Below are positions 43,774-51,482 of a stretch of 64,000 nucleotides of DNA, piece after piece. The DNA is taken from assembly GCA_030446545.1 (NCBI GenBank), contig JAUJNB010000004.1, positions 62,372-126,371 of the forward strand, read 5' to 3'. This stretch comes from Acidimicrobiales bacterium. Its GTDB lineage: Bacteria; Actinomycetota; Acidimicrobiia; Acidimicrobiales; CADCSY01. A model generated the notes under the pieces. The model had not been told where the DNA came from. It made no database searches and worked only from the letters and a program-made list of their open reading frames with translations. The first letter of the stretch is position 1. The number at the start of each line of letters is the position of its first letter. The position numbers and the translations under genes are program-made.

Positions 43774-44547
43774 TCAGGACCCGGCGGCCGAGTCGGCCCC
43801 GGCCAGCTCCTGGAGCAGGGCCAGGGCCCCGGGCGGGCCGTCGACCACCAGATCGGCCCGCTCGAGCAGCTCCTCGGGCGCCTCGTCGCTGCCCACCGCC
43901 ACCCGCACCACGTGGGCGCCGGCGCCGGCCAGGCGGTCGAGGGCCCCGAAGGCGGCCACGTCACCCAGGTCGTCGCCGACGAAGCAGGCCGACTCCATCC
44001 CTCGGGCCAGCTCCTCGACCTCGCTGCCCTTGTCCGTGGCCACCGGAGGATGGAGCTCGACCGAGGCCCGGGCCGAACGTAGCTCCAGGCCGTGGGCCGA
44101 CGCTTCGGCCCGGGCCCAGGCCCGGACCTCGTCTCCCCGCTGGGGCTGGGTGCGGAAGTGCAGGGTGAGCGACAGTCCCTTGTCCTCGACCACCGGGCCG
44201 AGCGCAGCGACGGCCCGGGCCACGGCCTCGGCCACCACCGGCCGCCACTCCTCCGCTTCCGCCACCTCGACGGGCCGTCCCTCGACGAAGCGCTCCAACC
44301 CGTAGAGGCCCGACAGCCACAGGCCGGTCCCGAGTTGGTCGACCAGGAAGGCCACCGGCCGCCCGGAGACGACCCCGGCCCGGGCGAAGCGCCCGGCCAG
44401 GCGTCCCAGCACCTCGGCGGTACCAGGCAGGGGTAGGGCTTCGGCCGGGTCGTCCACGATGGCCGCCAGCGTCCCGTCGAAGTCGGTGAACACCGCGGCG
44501 CGCGAGGGGGCCGCGAGGAACGGGGCGAAGAGCGACGGGAGGACCAC
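43774..44547 (-). CDS. otsB: Trehalose-6-phosphate phosphatase
   Basis: A 257-residue HAD-superfamily phosphatase that releases trehalose from trehalose-6-phosphate. VFTDFDGTLAAI (19-30) carries the nucleophile Asp22 and acid Asp24. GVVSGRPVAFL is motif II, ELHPPVATDKGSEVEEL holds the motif III Lys, and SACFVGDDLGDVAAFGAL holds the Mg-binding acidic motif IV. GLYGLERF and LTLHFRTQP are typical OtsB substrate-cap blocks. The GTG at 44547 was chosen because the frame continues upstream only as antisense of the next gene. It is convergent with otsA and divergent from the lipoprotein gene at 44575. Confidence 0.94.
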   Translation of the reverse strand: MVLPSLFAPFLAAPSRAAVFTDFDGTLAAIVDDPAEALPLPGTAEVLGRLAGRFARAGVVSGRPVAFLVDQLGTGLWLSGLYGLERFVEGRPVEVAEAEEWRPVVAEAVARAVAALGPVVEDKGLSLTLHFRTQPQRGDEVRAWARAEASAHGLELRSARASVELHPPVATDKGSEVEELARGMESACFVGDDLGDVAAFGALDRLAGAGAHVVRVAVGSDEAPEELLERADLVVDGPPGALALLQELAGADSAAGS

Positions 44548-44574
44548 CGGCAGGGACGCTACCGTCGCCCTGCC

Positions 44575-45411
44575 ATGCCTCGTACCCCTCACCTGCGCCG
44601 GCTGCGGCCTGTGGCCTCCGTCGCCCTGGCCGGGGCTCTGGCCGCCGGTGGGTTGACCGCCTGTCGACCGGGCGAGGTCCGCCTCACCTTCCGGCCCCAA
44701 GTCGGAGCCGTCTACCGCTACGAGGTCGAGGTGCGCACCACCTCTGCGGTCGACCTGGGTACGGGCAGCCCGGAGGTCCGAGAGGAGGACGTCGTGCTCC
44801 GGGCCGAACACACCGTGGTGCGCTCGGGCGCCGAGGGCGTGCTGGTGCGGGTGCTGCTCCTCCAACCCGGGGCCGACGACCGGGTGTTCGACGTGATCTT
44901 CGACCGGGCCGCCCAGCTCGAGGAGGTGCAGTCGATCGAGGGCGTGCCCGACGAACAGCTGGGCATGCTCGGCATCTCCGAGATCTTCCCCGCGGCCGCT
45001 GGTGCGCCGCCCGACCAGCCCCTGGCGCCGGGATCCAGCTGGGTCATCGACGACGCCGTCCAGCTGAGCGGCGTGGGGGCGGAGACGAGGTTGCGCGGTT
45101 CGGGCCGCCTGGTCGAGCTGGCCATGGTGGGCGAGGAGGAGGTGGCCCGTCTGGCCTCGGCCGCCCGGTTGCCGCTCGAGTCGGTGATCAACGGCCCCAA
45201 CGGTGCCCTGCGCCTGTCGGGCACCCAGGTCACCGACTACCGGGCCACCCACGACCTCGACGACGGTTCGGTGCGGGAGGCCACGTCGAGCACGGTGGGC
45301 CGCTTCGACCTGGAGGTGGGTCCTCCGACGGGCGAGGCCGGCAGCCCCGTGCGAGGCTCGCTGGTGGTGGAGGTCAGCTCCCAGACCAGGCTGGTCGACG
45401 CCCCCGCCTAG
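44575..45411 (+). CDS. Putative lipoprotein of unknown function
   Basis: A 278-residue exported protein. A basic N terminus and hydrophobic run end in GGLTAC, a lipobox with the lipidated Cys30. The mature part is beta-rich and hydrophilic, beginning RLTFRPQVGAVYRYEVEVRT, and contains GSSWVIDDAVQLSGVG and the closing SLVVEVSSQTRLVDAP. The opening resembles DUF6263-like or LolA-like carrier proteins in layout, but I cannot name a family with confidence. ATG start at 44575, directly in the short gap (27 bases) between divergent genes. No partner is evident; the trehalose genes next to it are unlikely to be functionally linked. Confidence 0.78.
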   Translation: MPRTPHLRRLRPVASVALAGALAAGGLTACRPGEVRLTFRPQVGAVYRYEVEVRTTSAVDLGTGSPEVREEDVVLRAEHTVVRSGAEGVLVRVLLLQPGADDRVFDVIFDRAAQLEEVQSIEGVPDEQLGMLGISEIFPAAAGAPPDQPLAPGSSWVIDDAVQLSGVGAETRLRGSGRLVELAMVGEEEVARLASAARLPLESVINGPNGALRLSGTQVTDYRATHDLDDGSVREATSSTVGRFDLEVGPPTGEAGSPVRGSLVVEVSSQTRLVDAPA

Positions 45412-45455
45412 CGGCCGCCCCCGGCCCGCGGTTCGGCCGAGACGCGCTCTTCAGG

Positions 45456-46001
45456 CTATTCGGGCACCAGGTCGGGGCCGGCCACCACCACCACGTCGGC
45501 TCCGGCCAGGTCGTCGACCGGGGAGGGGTCAGGCAGCGCCGCCACCTCCGGGGCGGGATCGAACACCGCCGCCACCGCCGCCGCCGCTTCCTCGAAGCCG
45601 GGGGTGTAGTAGACCGTCGACGTCTCGACGTCCTCGTCGACGTCGGTCGGGTCGACCGTCTGAAAGCTCTCGGCCGCCACCAGTTCGGTCAGGTCCCCGG
45701 CCAGGCCACTCACGCTGGCGCCGTTGGCCACCAGAACGGTGATGGTGGTGGGGTCAACCTCGGCCGCGGGCGGGGGGAGGGTCGTGGTGGTTGCGTCGCC
45801 GCCGGTCGCCGACGTGGTCGTGGTGTCGTCCCCGCCAACGGGACCAGAGCCCGCCGGGAAGGGGTCGGGACCGTCGGTGGCCCGGAGCAGCAGGACGCCG
45901 AGGACGACGGCGACCACGATGAGCGCCACCCCCCGGGCCATGGCTCCGCTCGCCGAGCGCCCGAAGGAGCCGTCGTCGGCCGCGTGTTGACCCCGGCTCA
46001 T
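45456..46001 (-). CDS. LytR C-terminal domain (LytR_C) membrane protein
   Basis: A 181-residue protein with a single membrane helix (about 24-41), a Thr-rich low-complexity linker (about 58-80) and an extracytoplasmic LytR_C domain: ITVLVANGASVSGLAGDLTE followed by STVYYTPGFEEAAAAVA and ADVVVVAGPDL. LytR_C domains occur in envelope proteins of actinobacteria, often near LCP ligases, but their biochemical role is not established. The ATG at 46001 overlaps the stop of the DUF3263 gene (ATGA). It is the second gene of a two-gene unit that ends with a 44-base gap to the convergent lipoprotein gene. Confidence 0.86.
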   Translation of the reverse strand: MSRGQHAADDGSFGRSASGAMARGVALIVVAVVLGVLLLRATDGPDPFPAGSGPVGGDDTTTTSATGGDATTTTLPPPAAEVDPTTITVLVANGASVSGLAGDLTELVAAESFQTVDPTDVDEDVETSTVYYTPGFEEAAAAVAAVFDPAPEVAALPDPSPVDDLAGADVVVVAGPDLVPE

Positions 46002-46258
46002 CTCGACGGTCGTCCTTCAGCCGACCGACCCTCGAAACGGGCCCGGCGCCGATGATGGCGAAGGCGCCGGAGACGACGAACGACCAACGGGTCGTAGCGC
46101 AGGGCCTCAGGGGAGTCGACGAGGCGACCGAGCAGGGAGTAGTAGTGGGCGGGCGACAAGGCCAACTGGGAGCGGATCGCCCGTTCCTTGGGCCCGGGCA
46201 ACGTCCTCCACCGTTGTTCGAAGTCGAGGATCGCCTTCTCCCTCTCGGTCAGGCCCAT
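45998..46258 (-). CDS. DUF3263 domain-containing protein
   Basis: An 86-residue basic protein. MGLTEREKAILDFEQRWRTL and PGPKERAIRSQLALSPAHYY followed by SLLGRLVDSPEAL match the DUF3263 family, small actinobacterial proteins with a helix-turn-helix-like layout. The C terminus is Arg-rich (VVRRLRRLRHHRRRAR). A role as a DNA-binding regulator is plausible but not shown. The ATG at 46258 was chosen because the conserved domain begins there; the frame is open to 46294. It is translationally coupled to the LytR_C gene, a pairing that is conserved in actinobacteria by my recollection. The tRNA-Thr gene lies 85 bases upstream on the same strand. Confidence 0.88.
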   Translation of the reverse strand: MGLTEREKAILDFEQRWRTLPGPKERAIRSQLALSPAHYYSLLGRLVDSPEALRYDPLVVRRLRRLRHHRRRARFEGRSAEGRPSR

Positions 46259-46342
46259 CGTGGCCAGCCTTGCGCTGCGGGGGTCCCGATGCAAGGACCC
46301 TCGAACTGGTGGCCGGGGCGCAGCGTCGACGGCACACCCCGG

Positions 46343-46415
46343 AGCCGAGTGTCGGGTTCGAACCGACGACCTCTTCTTTACAAGAGAAGCGCTCTGCCAG
46401 CTGAGCTAACCCGGC
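46343..46415 (-). tRNA. tRNA-Thr(UGU)
   Basis: A 73-base gene reading GCCGGGT at the 5' end and pairing with ACTCGGC plus discriminator T at the 3' end. The D arm contains AGCTCAGCTGGCAGAGC. The anticodon stem CTTCT/AGAAG encloses the loop CTTGTAA, giving anticodon TGT for threonine ACA codons. The T arm is GTCGG-TTCGAAC-CCGAC. The CCA end is not encoded. One G-T pair lies in the acceptor stem; all other stems are fully paired. Confidence 0.96.
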
Positions 46416-46531
46416 ATTCACCCGTTCATCCCAACGACCTGACTGTACCAAGGTGTCCCGGCGGCGCCGGTCGGGTAGGCGGGTCCGGTCGAAAGCTTCG
46501 ACCGGACGGATGATGAGGAGGCGAGTCGAGA

Positions 46532-47284
46532 ATGCCGATCGTACGCAATGTTCCGCAGCAGGCACCCGTGGAGTCCGAGCGGACCACCCGGTCCTCGGGA
46601 AACGGTGCCGGTGGTGCATCTGCGCCCCAGCGTGGGCGGCCGGCGGCAGCCGTGGCCGGCGAGCAGGGCCAGGAAGTGGCCCGCCAGGCCCGGGCTCAGA
46701 CCCAGGAAGTGGCCTCCGTCGCCGGTGACCAGGCCAGGGAGGTCGCCGACCTGGTTCGGAGTCAGGCCACCCAGTTGACCCAGGAGCTGTCCGACCAGGG
46801 CCGCACCCTCTACGAGGAGACCCGCCAGCAGGTGGCCGAGCAGGCCGACGCCCAGACCCAGGCGTTGGCCCAGACCCTGCACCGCTGGGGCAGTGAAGCC
46901 CAGGCGCTGGCCGAGGGCCGGCCGGCCGACGCCGGCACGGTGGGGATGTACGCCCGTCAGTTCGCCGACCAGCTGTACCGAGCAGCGTCGGAGATCGAGA
47001 TGCGGGGCGCGAGCGGGCTGGTGGAGGAGGTCGGTGATCTGGCCCGACGGCGTCCCGGCACGTTCCTGCTGGGCGCGGCTCTGATCGGCTTCGGTGGTGG
47101 GCGACTGTTGCGCAGCGGCAAGGCCAATACCGGCGGGACGGACGCCATGAGCACCGGCGGGACGGACGCCATGAGCACCGTCACCAGTGGAGCGCCCCGC
47201 ACCGAGACCGTCGCCCGCCGACGTGCACCCATGAGCGCCGCCACCGGCGCGCGGCGCAACCCCGCTTCTGCCGGTGGCGAGTGA
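46532..47284 (+). CDS. Repeat-rich helical protein (first gene of holin-X/DUF3618 set)
   Basis: A 250-residue Gln, Ala and Glu-rich protein. Residues about 45-125 are an amphipathic helical array with repeated QAR and QTQEVA-like units (EVARQARAQTQEVASVAGDQ), similar to apolipoprotein-like or LEA-type sequences. RRPGTFLLGAALIGFGGGRLLRSG (about 190-213) is one membrane segment with a glycine pattern. The tail contains a duplicated GGTDAMST unit and is basic. Function unknown; it probably sits on or in the membrane. The stop overlaps the start of the holin-X-like gene (TGATG). The three genes 46532-48479 clearly form one operon. Confidence 0.8.
   Translation: MPIVRNVPQQAPVESERTTRSSGNGAGGASAPQRGRPAAAVAGEQGQEVARQARAQTQEVASVAGDQAREVADLVRSQATQLTQELSDQGRTLYEETRQQVAEQADAQTQALAQTLHRWGSEAQALAEGRPADAGTVGMYARQFADQLYRAASEIEMRGASGLVEEVGDLARRRPGTFLLGAALIGFGGGRLLRSGKANTGGTDAMSTGGTDAMSTVTSGAPRTETVARRRAPMSAATGARRNPASAGGE
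47129..47176. repeat. 24-bp tandem duplication within coding sequence
   Basis: ACCGGCGGGACGGACGCCAT plus GAGC occurs twice back to back (47129-47152 and 47153-47176) with no change. It is in frame and doubles the residues TGGTDAMS near the C terminus of the repeat-rich helical protein. Confidence 0.96.
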
Positions 47285-47709
47285 TGGCCACCTCGATGCG
47301 ACCGCGGCGCGTCACCGGCCAACGCCCGGCCGACGACCGCTCGCTGCAGGAGTTGTGGTCGGAGATGACCCGAGAGGCCTCCAACTTGCTGCACCAGGAA
47401 GTCGAGCTGGCCAAGATCGAGACCAAGGAGCAACTGCAGCGGGCCGCCAAGGCCGGGACGGCCTTCGGTGCCGCTGGCTTGGCCGGGTTCATGGCCTTGT
47501 TGCTCCTCTCCTTCGCCGCCGCTTGGGGCCTGGACGCCATCCTGCCCACGGGCTTCGCCTTCCTCATCGTGGGGGTGGTCTACCTCGTGGCCGCAGTGGT
47601 GTTGCTCTCGGGCGCACGCAAGAAGGCCGCTGACGTCCAGATGGTTCCCCGTCAGACGGTCGAGACTCTCAAGGAGGATGTGCAATGGGCACGAGCGCTA
47701 CGGAAGTAG
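47284..47709 (+). CDS. Phage-holin-like (actinobacterial holin-X) membrane protein
   Basis: A 141-residue protein. SLQELWSEMTREASNLLHQE followed by VELAKIETKEQL forms an N-terminal amphipathic helix, and two membrane helices (about 60-82 and 88-108) follow with a short charged C terminus. This is the putative actinobacterial holin-X / phage holin superfamily III layout. Despite the name it is a chromosomal envelope gene with no lysis cassette nearby. The ATG at 47284 overlaps the previous stop by one base; a GTG three bases earlier is an alternative. The next gene starts 25 bases before its end. Confidence 0.86.
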   Translation: MATSMRPRRVTGQRPADDRSLQELWSEMTREASNLLHQEVELAKIETKEQLQRAAKAGTAFGAAGLAGFMALLLLSFAAAWGLDAILPTGFAFLIVGVVYLVAAVVLLSGARKKAADVQMVPRQTVETLKEDVQWARALRK

Positions 47710-48479
47710 CCCAGGTTCGAGAGGAGATCGCCCGCAGCCGACGCCAACTCTTCGGCACAGCGGAGCTGTTCGAGAAACGACTGCGCGAGCGCAAAGAGGA
47801 AGTGGTCGACCGGGTGAGCCCGGCCCGGGTGTGGCAGCGCAAGACCGCCGGCGTGCGCCGGCGTTGGGACGACGTGAGTACGGCGATCAGCGACATGACG
47901 AGCAGCGGCATGTCCGCAGGGAGGGAGAACCCGATGGCAGGAAGCGGGAACAAGATCCGAGGACAGGCCCAGGAGCTTTCCGGGCGGGCGGGCGACGCCG
48001 TCTCCACCGTGGGTGACCAGACCAGGACGGCAGCGCCGGCCCTGCGTGGGCGCACGGAGCGCAACCCCATGGCGGCCGGGCTGGTGGCTCTGGGCGCCGG
48101 CTTCCTCGTGGCCGCCCTGATCCCGCCCAGCGAGCGCGAACGGGAGGCGGCCCAGCGGCTACTTCAGGAGGTCGAGCCCCTGAAGCGCCAGGCCGGCACC
48201 ATCGGGCGCGACATCGTCAACGAGCTCCAGCCGGTGGCCGAAGGCGGCGTGGAGCAACTCAAGGAGAAGGCCACCGAAGCCGTCGAGCAGGTCAAGCAGG
48301 AGGCTCAGAGCTCGGCTCGCCAGGTCAAGGACGAAGCCCAGGACGCCGGGGCCACGGTGAAGCGCCGGGCGACGTCGGCCTCGCGCCAGGTGAAGCAGAC
48401 ATCGACGGGCGACGGCACCGGATCGGCCAAGCCCCGCCGCTCTCCGCGGCGTGCCCCCATCCGAGCCGGCTCCAACTGA
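47685..48479 (+). CDS. DUF3618 domain-containing protein
   Basis: A 264-residue protein. EVAQVREEIARSRRQLFGTA near the N terminus is the DUF3618 motif, which begins with paired Arg and Glu helices. A hydrophobic segment (NPMAAGLVALGAGFLVAALI, about 126-145) probably inserts in the membrane. The C-terminal third is a Lys, Glu, Gln and Ala-rich helix with repeated EQVKQEAQ and RQVKDEAQ units, ending in a basic tail. A strong ribosome site AAGGAGG precedes the ATG. DUF3618 genes usually sit beside holin-X-like genes, as here, and are suspected of envelope or osmotic stress roles (inference). A bidirectional terminator follows. Confidence 0.87.
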   Translation: MGTSATEVAQVREEIARSRRQLFGTAELFEKRLRERKEEVVDRVSPARVWQRKTAGVRRRWDDVSTAISDMTSSGMSAGRENPMAGSGNKIRGQAQELSGRAGDAVSTVGDQTRTAAPALRGRTERNPMAAGLVALGAGFLVAALIPPSEREREAAQRLLQEVEPLKRQAGTIGRDIVNELQPVAEGGVEQLKEKATEAVEQVKQEAQSSARQVKDEAQDAGATVKRRATSASRQVKQTSTGDGTGSAKPRRSPRRAPIRAGSN

Positions 48480-48484
48480 GGCTC

Positions 48485-48518
48485 CACGACGGACCTGCGA
48501 AAACGAAGGTCCGTCGTG
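48485..48518. terminator. Bidirectional hairpin terminator
   Basis: A perfect 12-bp stem (CACGACGGACCT at 48485-48496 with its complement at 48507-48518) and a 10-base loop. It sits in the 47 bases between the convergent DUF3618 gene and the 177-residue hypothetical gene. There is no clear U-run on either strand, as is common in high-GC actinobacteria. Confidence 0.85.
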
Positions 48519-48526
48519 AGCCCAGC

Positions 48527-49060
48527 TCAGAGCAGGTAGCAGATGCGGCCTTCGGAGCTCTGCACCACGGCTTCCACGGCGGCTACCAGCAGGGCGTGAA
48601 GGACGCGGAAGTGGTCGACTTCGGGGTCAGCGGCGTCGGTGGCCTGGGGTGCGGTACCGGCTGAACCCTCGTCGGAATTGGCCAACGAGGCCAACTCGGC
48701 ATCCCAGTCGGCGGTTTCCGCCGCCACTCTGAGCCGCATGGAGGGAGCCTGGAGGAGAGCCCGCTGGAGGTCCTGGACGATGGTCACCACCACGTCGGTG
48801 GTGGTCCGTACACCTGGAGTAGCCAGGAGGTGCAGGGCCTGGAGCTTGCGCATGGCCATGGCCGCCACCAGCTGGGGATCGCCCAACTCGGCCACCGCCG
48901 AGTCGACCTCGGACAGATCGAGCGTCACGTGGTCGGCGACGTCGAACCACCCCCGCAGGATGGCGAACATCTCGGTGGTGACCGAATGCAGGGCGAGGAG
49001 CTCGTCGGGCTTGGGGACCGTGGCCAGGCCACCGTGTTCGGGATCGGGCTGATCGCCCAT
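48527..49060 (-). CDS. Hypothetical protein downstream of a STAS-domain gene
   Basis: A 177-residue acidic, mainly helical protein. The pattern EVDSAVAELGDPQLVAAMAM and RKLQALHLLATPG is followed by TTDVVVTIVQDLQRALLQA. It has a single Cys close to the C terminus (ICYLL). No family is recognised. It lies 16 bases downstream of the STAS anti-sigma antagonist on the same strand, so the two are very likely co-transcribed, and a role in the same partner-switching circuit is possible. No kinase (HATPase) domain or phosphatase motif is seen in it. Confidence 0.68.
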   Translation of the reverse strand: MGDQPDPEHGGLATVPKPDELLALHSVTTEMFAILRGWFDVADHVTLDLSEVDSAVAELGDPQLVAAMAMRKLQALHLLATPGVRTTTDVVVTIVQDLQRALLQAPSMRLRVAAETADWDAELASLANSDEGSAGTAPQATDAADPEVDHFRVLHALLVAAVEAVVQSSEGRICYLL

Positions 49061-49076
49061 GTCGGCCTCCCGTTGA

Positions 49077-49421
49077 CTAGGTGGCTGCTCCGGCGACGGC
49101 TTGGTCGACGCTGTCGTGAATGGAGAATACCTTGGTCAGTCCCGTGACCTCGAACACCTTGCGGATGCGGGGCTGGTTGCAGATGAGTTGGAGGTCTCCG
49201 CCGCTGGAGCGCACCCGCTTGAGGGCCCCGACGAGCACGCCGAGGCCGGTCGAGTCGAGGAAGTCCACGCCGTCGAGGTCGACCACGATGCGGTTGTCTC
49301 CTTGAGCCACGAGGCCGTGCAGCTGTTCACGCATCCGGGGGACGGTGGCCACGTCCACCTCGCCCGACACTGCGAGCACCGAGTACCCGTCACGCTGCGA
49401 CAGCTCCAACCCGAGATCCAT
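49077..49421 (-). CDS. STAS domain anti-sigma factor antagonist
   Basis: A 114-residue single-domain STAS protein of the SpoIIAA/RsbV type. [20 protein letters not shown] (13-32), [20 protein letters not shown] (44-63) and [19 protein letters not shown] make the canonical fold. Ser57, in the DSTG motif, is the expected phosphorylation site used in partner switching with an anti-sigma kinase. No matching kinase or sigma factor is adjacent, so the partner must be elsewhere. The ATG at 49421 gives a standard N terminus. It is the first gene of a unit with the unknown 177-residue protein. Confidence 0.93.
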   Translation of the reverse strand: MDLGLELSQRDGYSVLAVSGEVDVATVPRMREQLHGLVAQGDNRIVVDLDGVDFLDSTGLGVLVGALKRVRSSGGDLQLICNQPRIRKVFEVTGLTKVFSIHDSVDQAVAGAAT

Positions 49422-49501
49422 GCTTTCGTAACCCTCCGCGTCGACGACCTGATCACGCTACTGGCTGGGTCCGCCGGTCGCTCCGGGCGGCCCCGCCGGC
49501 G

Positions 49502-50617
49502 TTACCGGGGAACGATGGGGATGTCGCTCTCGCCGGCCCGCTTCGACAGCAAGAAGAGGTGCAGGGCCCCGACGATGAGGGCGAGGCCTCCGGCCACGGG
49601 GACGAGGGTGGCCCGGCGCTGTTCGTCGTCGGAGACGTCGTCGAACTCGGCCAGCACTGCCGCGTCCCCGGGGGGCTCGGGCCGGAGATCCTCCGAGGGG
49701 ATGGTGGTCCGGCTGGGGTCGAAGGGCAGCGCCTGGTCGAACCCGGTGTCGGCCGTGGTTCGGGTCCGGGAGGGCGGCCGCGCCGGGCCCGACCGGTCGC
49801 CTGACCGGTTCCCGCCGGCGTTGCTCGGGCCGGAAGGGGCCGCCAGGAGATCGGGGGCTTCAGGCCCCGAGCGCACGAACCGGGAGGGCTCGCTCTCGAT
49901 CCGGCCCTCAGGTGGCTCCGGCCGCACGGCGATGATCCGGTAGATCTGCCCCTCTCCGACGTCGGGGTCGCGGAAGGCCGTGTCCGTCACCACTGCGTCA
50001 CCACTGATACGGGTGAAGCGGGACTGGCCGGCAGGAGACCGTTCGACGTGGTAGCCGACGATGTCGGGCTCGGGGTTGGGCGCCCAGGTGAGGGCCACCT
50101 CCCGGGTGGCGGAGTCATAGACGGCCTCCAGCCCCTTCACCTGCACGGGGCGGATGGCCACCGAGAAGCTCAACGCGGCCGGTTCCTGAGCCGGCTCCCT
50201 CGGCGCCGGCGCCAAGTCGAAGACGCCAGGGTTCTCGTAGGACACGTCGGCCAGGAGCTTGTAGGCCCGGTTGCACGGGAAGTCGAGGTCGAAGTCGAAG
50301 CTGGCCTCGGTCACCTTGACGGCCGGGTCGAACGTCTGGACCTTCTTGTCCGTGGGCAGGTCGACGAAGCACGGGTCATCGGGGTCGTTGGGGGCGTCGG
50401 GGTCCTCGAGAACCACGGCGAAGGTCACCTCGGAAAGCGTCTGACCCTCGTCTTCGTCCACGGAGATGGTGCCGGTGACCGGGCCCGGCGCGTCCCGGGC
50501 GGCGGGGCTGGTCAGCGCCACCTCAGGAGGATGGTCGGCCCGCGCCGGGGAGGCGACGGTGAGAAGGGCGAGGACACCGGCACCGGCTGCGGCGGCGAGG
50601 CGACGGGCCATGGTCAT
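49502..50617 (-). CDS. Exported fibronectin type III domain protein with C-terminal membrane helix
   Basis: A 371-residue cell-surface protein. The signal peptide spans about residues 1-27 (ending PARA). A beta-rich domain with SPAARDAPGPVTGTISV follows (about 28-165). Then comes a fibronectin III-like domain: VKGLEAVYDSATREVALTW, NPEPDIVGYHVERSP and YRIIAVRPEPP (about 170-265). A Pro, Ser and Arg-rich stalk (about 280-330) precedes one membrane helix and a short basic tail. No LPxTG motif is evident. The ATG at 50617 overlaps the sortase stop (ATGA), so the pair is translationally coupled and the protein is a plausible partner or substrate of that sortase (inference). Confidence 0.85.
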   Translation of the reverse strand: MTMARRLAAAAGAGVLALLTVASPARADHPPEVALTSPAARDAPGPVTGTISVDEDEGQTLSEVTFAVVLEDPDAPNDPDDPCFVDLPTDKKVQTFDPAVKVTEASFDFDLDFPCNRAYKLLADVSYENPGVFDLAPAPREPAQEPAALSFSVAIRPVQVKGLEAVYDSATREVALTWAPNPEPDIVGYHVERSPAGQSRFTRISGDAVVTDTAFRDPDVGEGQIYRIIAVRPEPPEGRIESEPSRFVRSGPEAPDLLAAPSGPSNAGGNRSGDRSGPARPPSRTRTTADTGFDQALPFDPSRTTIPSEDLRPEPPGDAAVLAEFDDVSDDEQRRATLVPVAGGLALIVGALHLFLLSKRAGESDIPIVPR

Positions 50618-51294
50618 GCTGCGGCAGCCGGCCCCTCGAGGTCGGCTTGGACGATGAGGCGCTGCGCGGCCGAGTTCTTCGGGTGGCAGGTGGTGAGGGT
50701 CAAGGTCCCGGTGGGGGTGCGATCGAGCACCGAGAAGTCGTTGGGTTCCACCACGAACGGGTCCTTGTTGACCGAGTAGGTGCAGGTGCCCACCGGCGTC
50801 TGCAGGATGATCTTGTCTCCCGTGCTCAACAGGTCGAGGTTGTGGAAGGGGCGGCCGTACGTGGTGCGGTGGCCGGCGATGGCCACGTTGCCGATCTCGC
50901 AAGGCAACGGCGACTCGGGGTAGTGACCGGCGCCGGCGCGCAGGGCGCTGGCGGTCGTGCCCTCGACCACGATCACATCGACATCGAGAGAGGGGATCAT
51001 GAGCCGGGTCAGGCTGTCGCCTTCGGCCACGTCATCGGAGCGGTAGGCCTGCTCCAACTCGGGGCTGGCCAGTTGACCGTCGAGCCCACCCTGGACGCGG
51101 TCTTGGTAGAGGTTGGTGTAGACGGGGTAACCAAGCACGCCCACGGCAACGAGCGCCATGACCGCAGCCAGGCCGGTGAGCAAGCGGCGGGCCCAGGGCC
51201 GGCCGCCCAGGCCGGAGGCGACTCGGGCCATCGGGTCGCGCGGCCCGGCCGGCTCCCGGGCATCGGTGCGGAACTTGTGGGGGTTCGCAGTCAT
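50614..51294 (-). CDS. Class E sortase
   Basis: A 226-residue transpeptidase. An N-terminal membrane anchor spans about residues 35-55. LMIPSLDVDVIVVEGTT begins the sortase barrel. NVAIAGHRTTYGRPFHNLD contains His142, TLTTCHPKNSAAQR contains Cys203 and an Arg a few residues later; together they are the catalytic set. Class E enzymes in actinobacteria usually recognise LAxTG-like signals; no such tail is seen in the neighbouring protein, so the natural substrate is uncertain. ATG start at 51294. It is first of a two-gene unit and lies just downstream of the tad pilus operon, read in the same direction. Confidence 0.94.
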   Translation of the reverse strand: MTANPHKFRTDAREPAGPRDPMARVASGLGGRPWARRLLTGLAAVMALVAVGVLGYPVYTNLYQDRVQGGLDGQLASPELEQAYRSDDVAEGDSLTRLMIPSLDVDVIVVEGTTASALRAGAGHYPESPLPCEIGNVAIAGHRTTYGRPFHNLDLLSTGDKIILQTPVGTCTYSVNKDPFVVEPNDFSVLDRTPTGTLTLTTCHPKNSAAQRLIVQADLEGPAAAA

Positions 51295-51378
51295 GAGCTT
51301 CTCCAGGCTACTGATGCCCGGACGCGAGCCGGGCGCGACTTCCGTTGTTCATCGGCAGGCAGAGAGCGATCCTGAAGA

Positions 51379-51405
51379 GCGCCGTCTCCCCACCAGCGAC
51401 GGCGC
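51379..51405 (-). terminator. Possible terminator of the tad operon
   Basis: An 8-bp inverted repeat (GCGCCGTC at 51379-51386 and its complement at 51398-51405) with an 11-base loop. It lies about 80 bases past the end of the last tad gene and before the sortase start. The trailing bases on the minus strand (TCTTC) are only weakly U-rich, so it is a candidate only. Confidence 0.4.
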
Positions 51406-51482
51406 CCACCATGCATTGCCCACCGACGGTTGGACGCGTCACCGCGACGAATGTGACGCCAAGGGCTCAGCAACCGGCCGGC

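Noticed and set aside
47284-47709. A prophage lysis cassette based on the holin-like protein
   Set aside because: No endolysin, structural or integrase gene lies nearby; the DUF3618 partner points to a chromosomal envelope operon.
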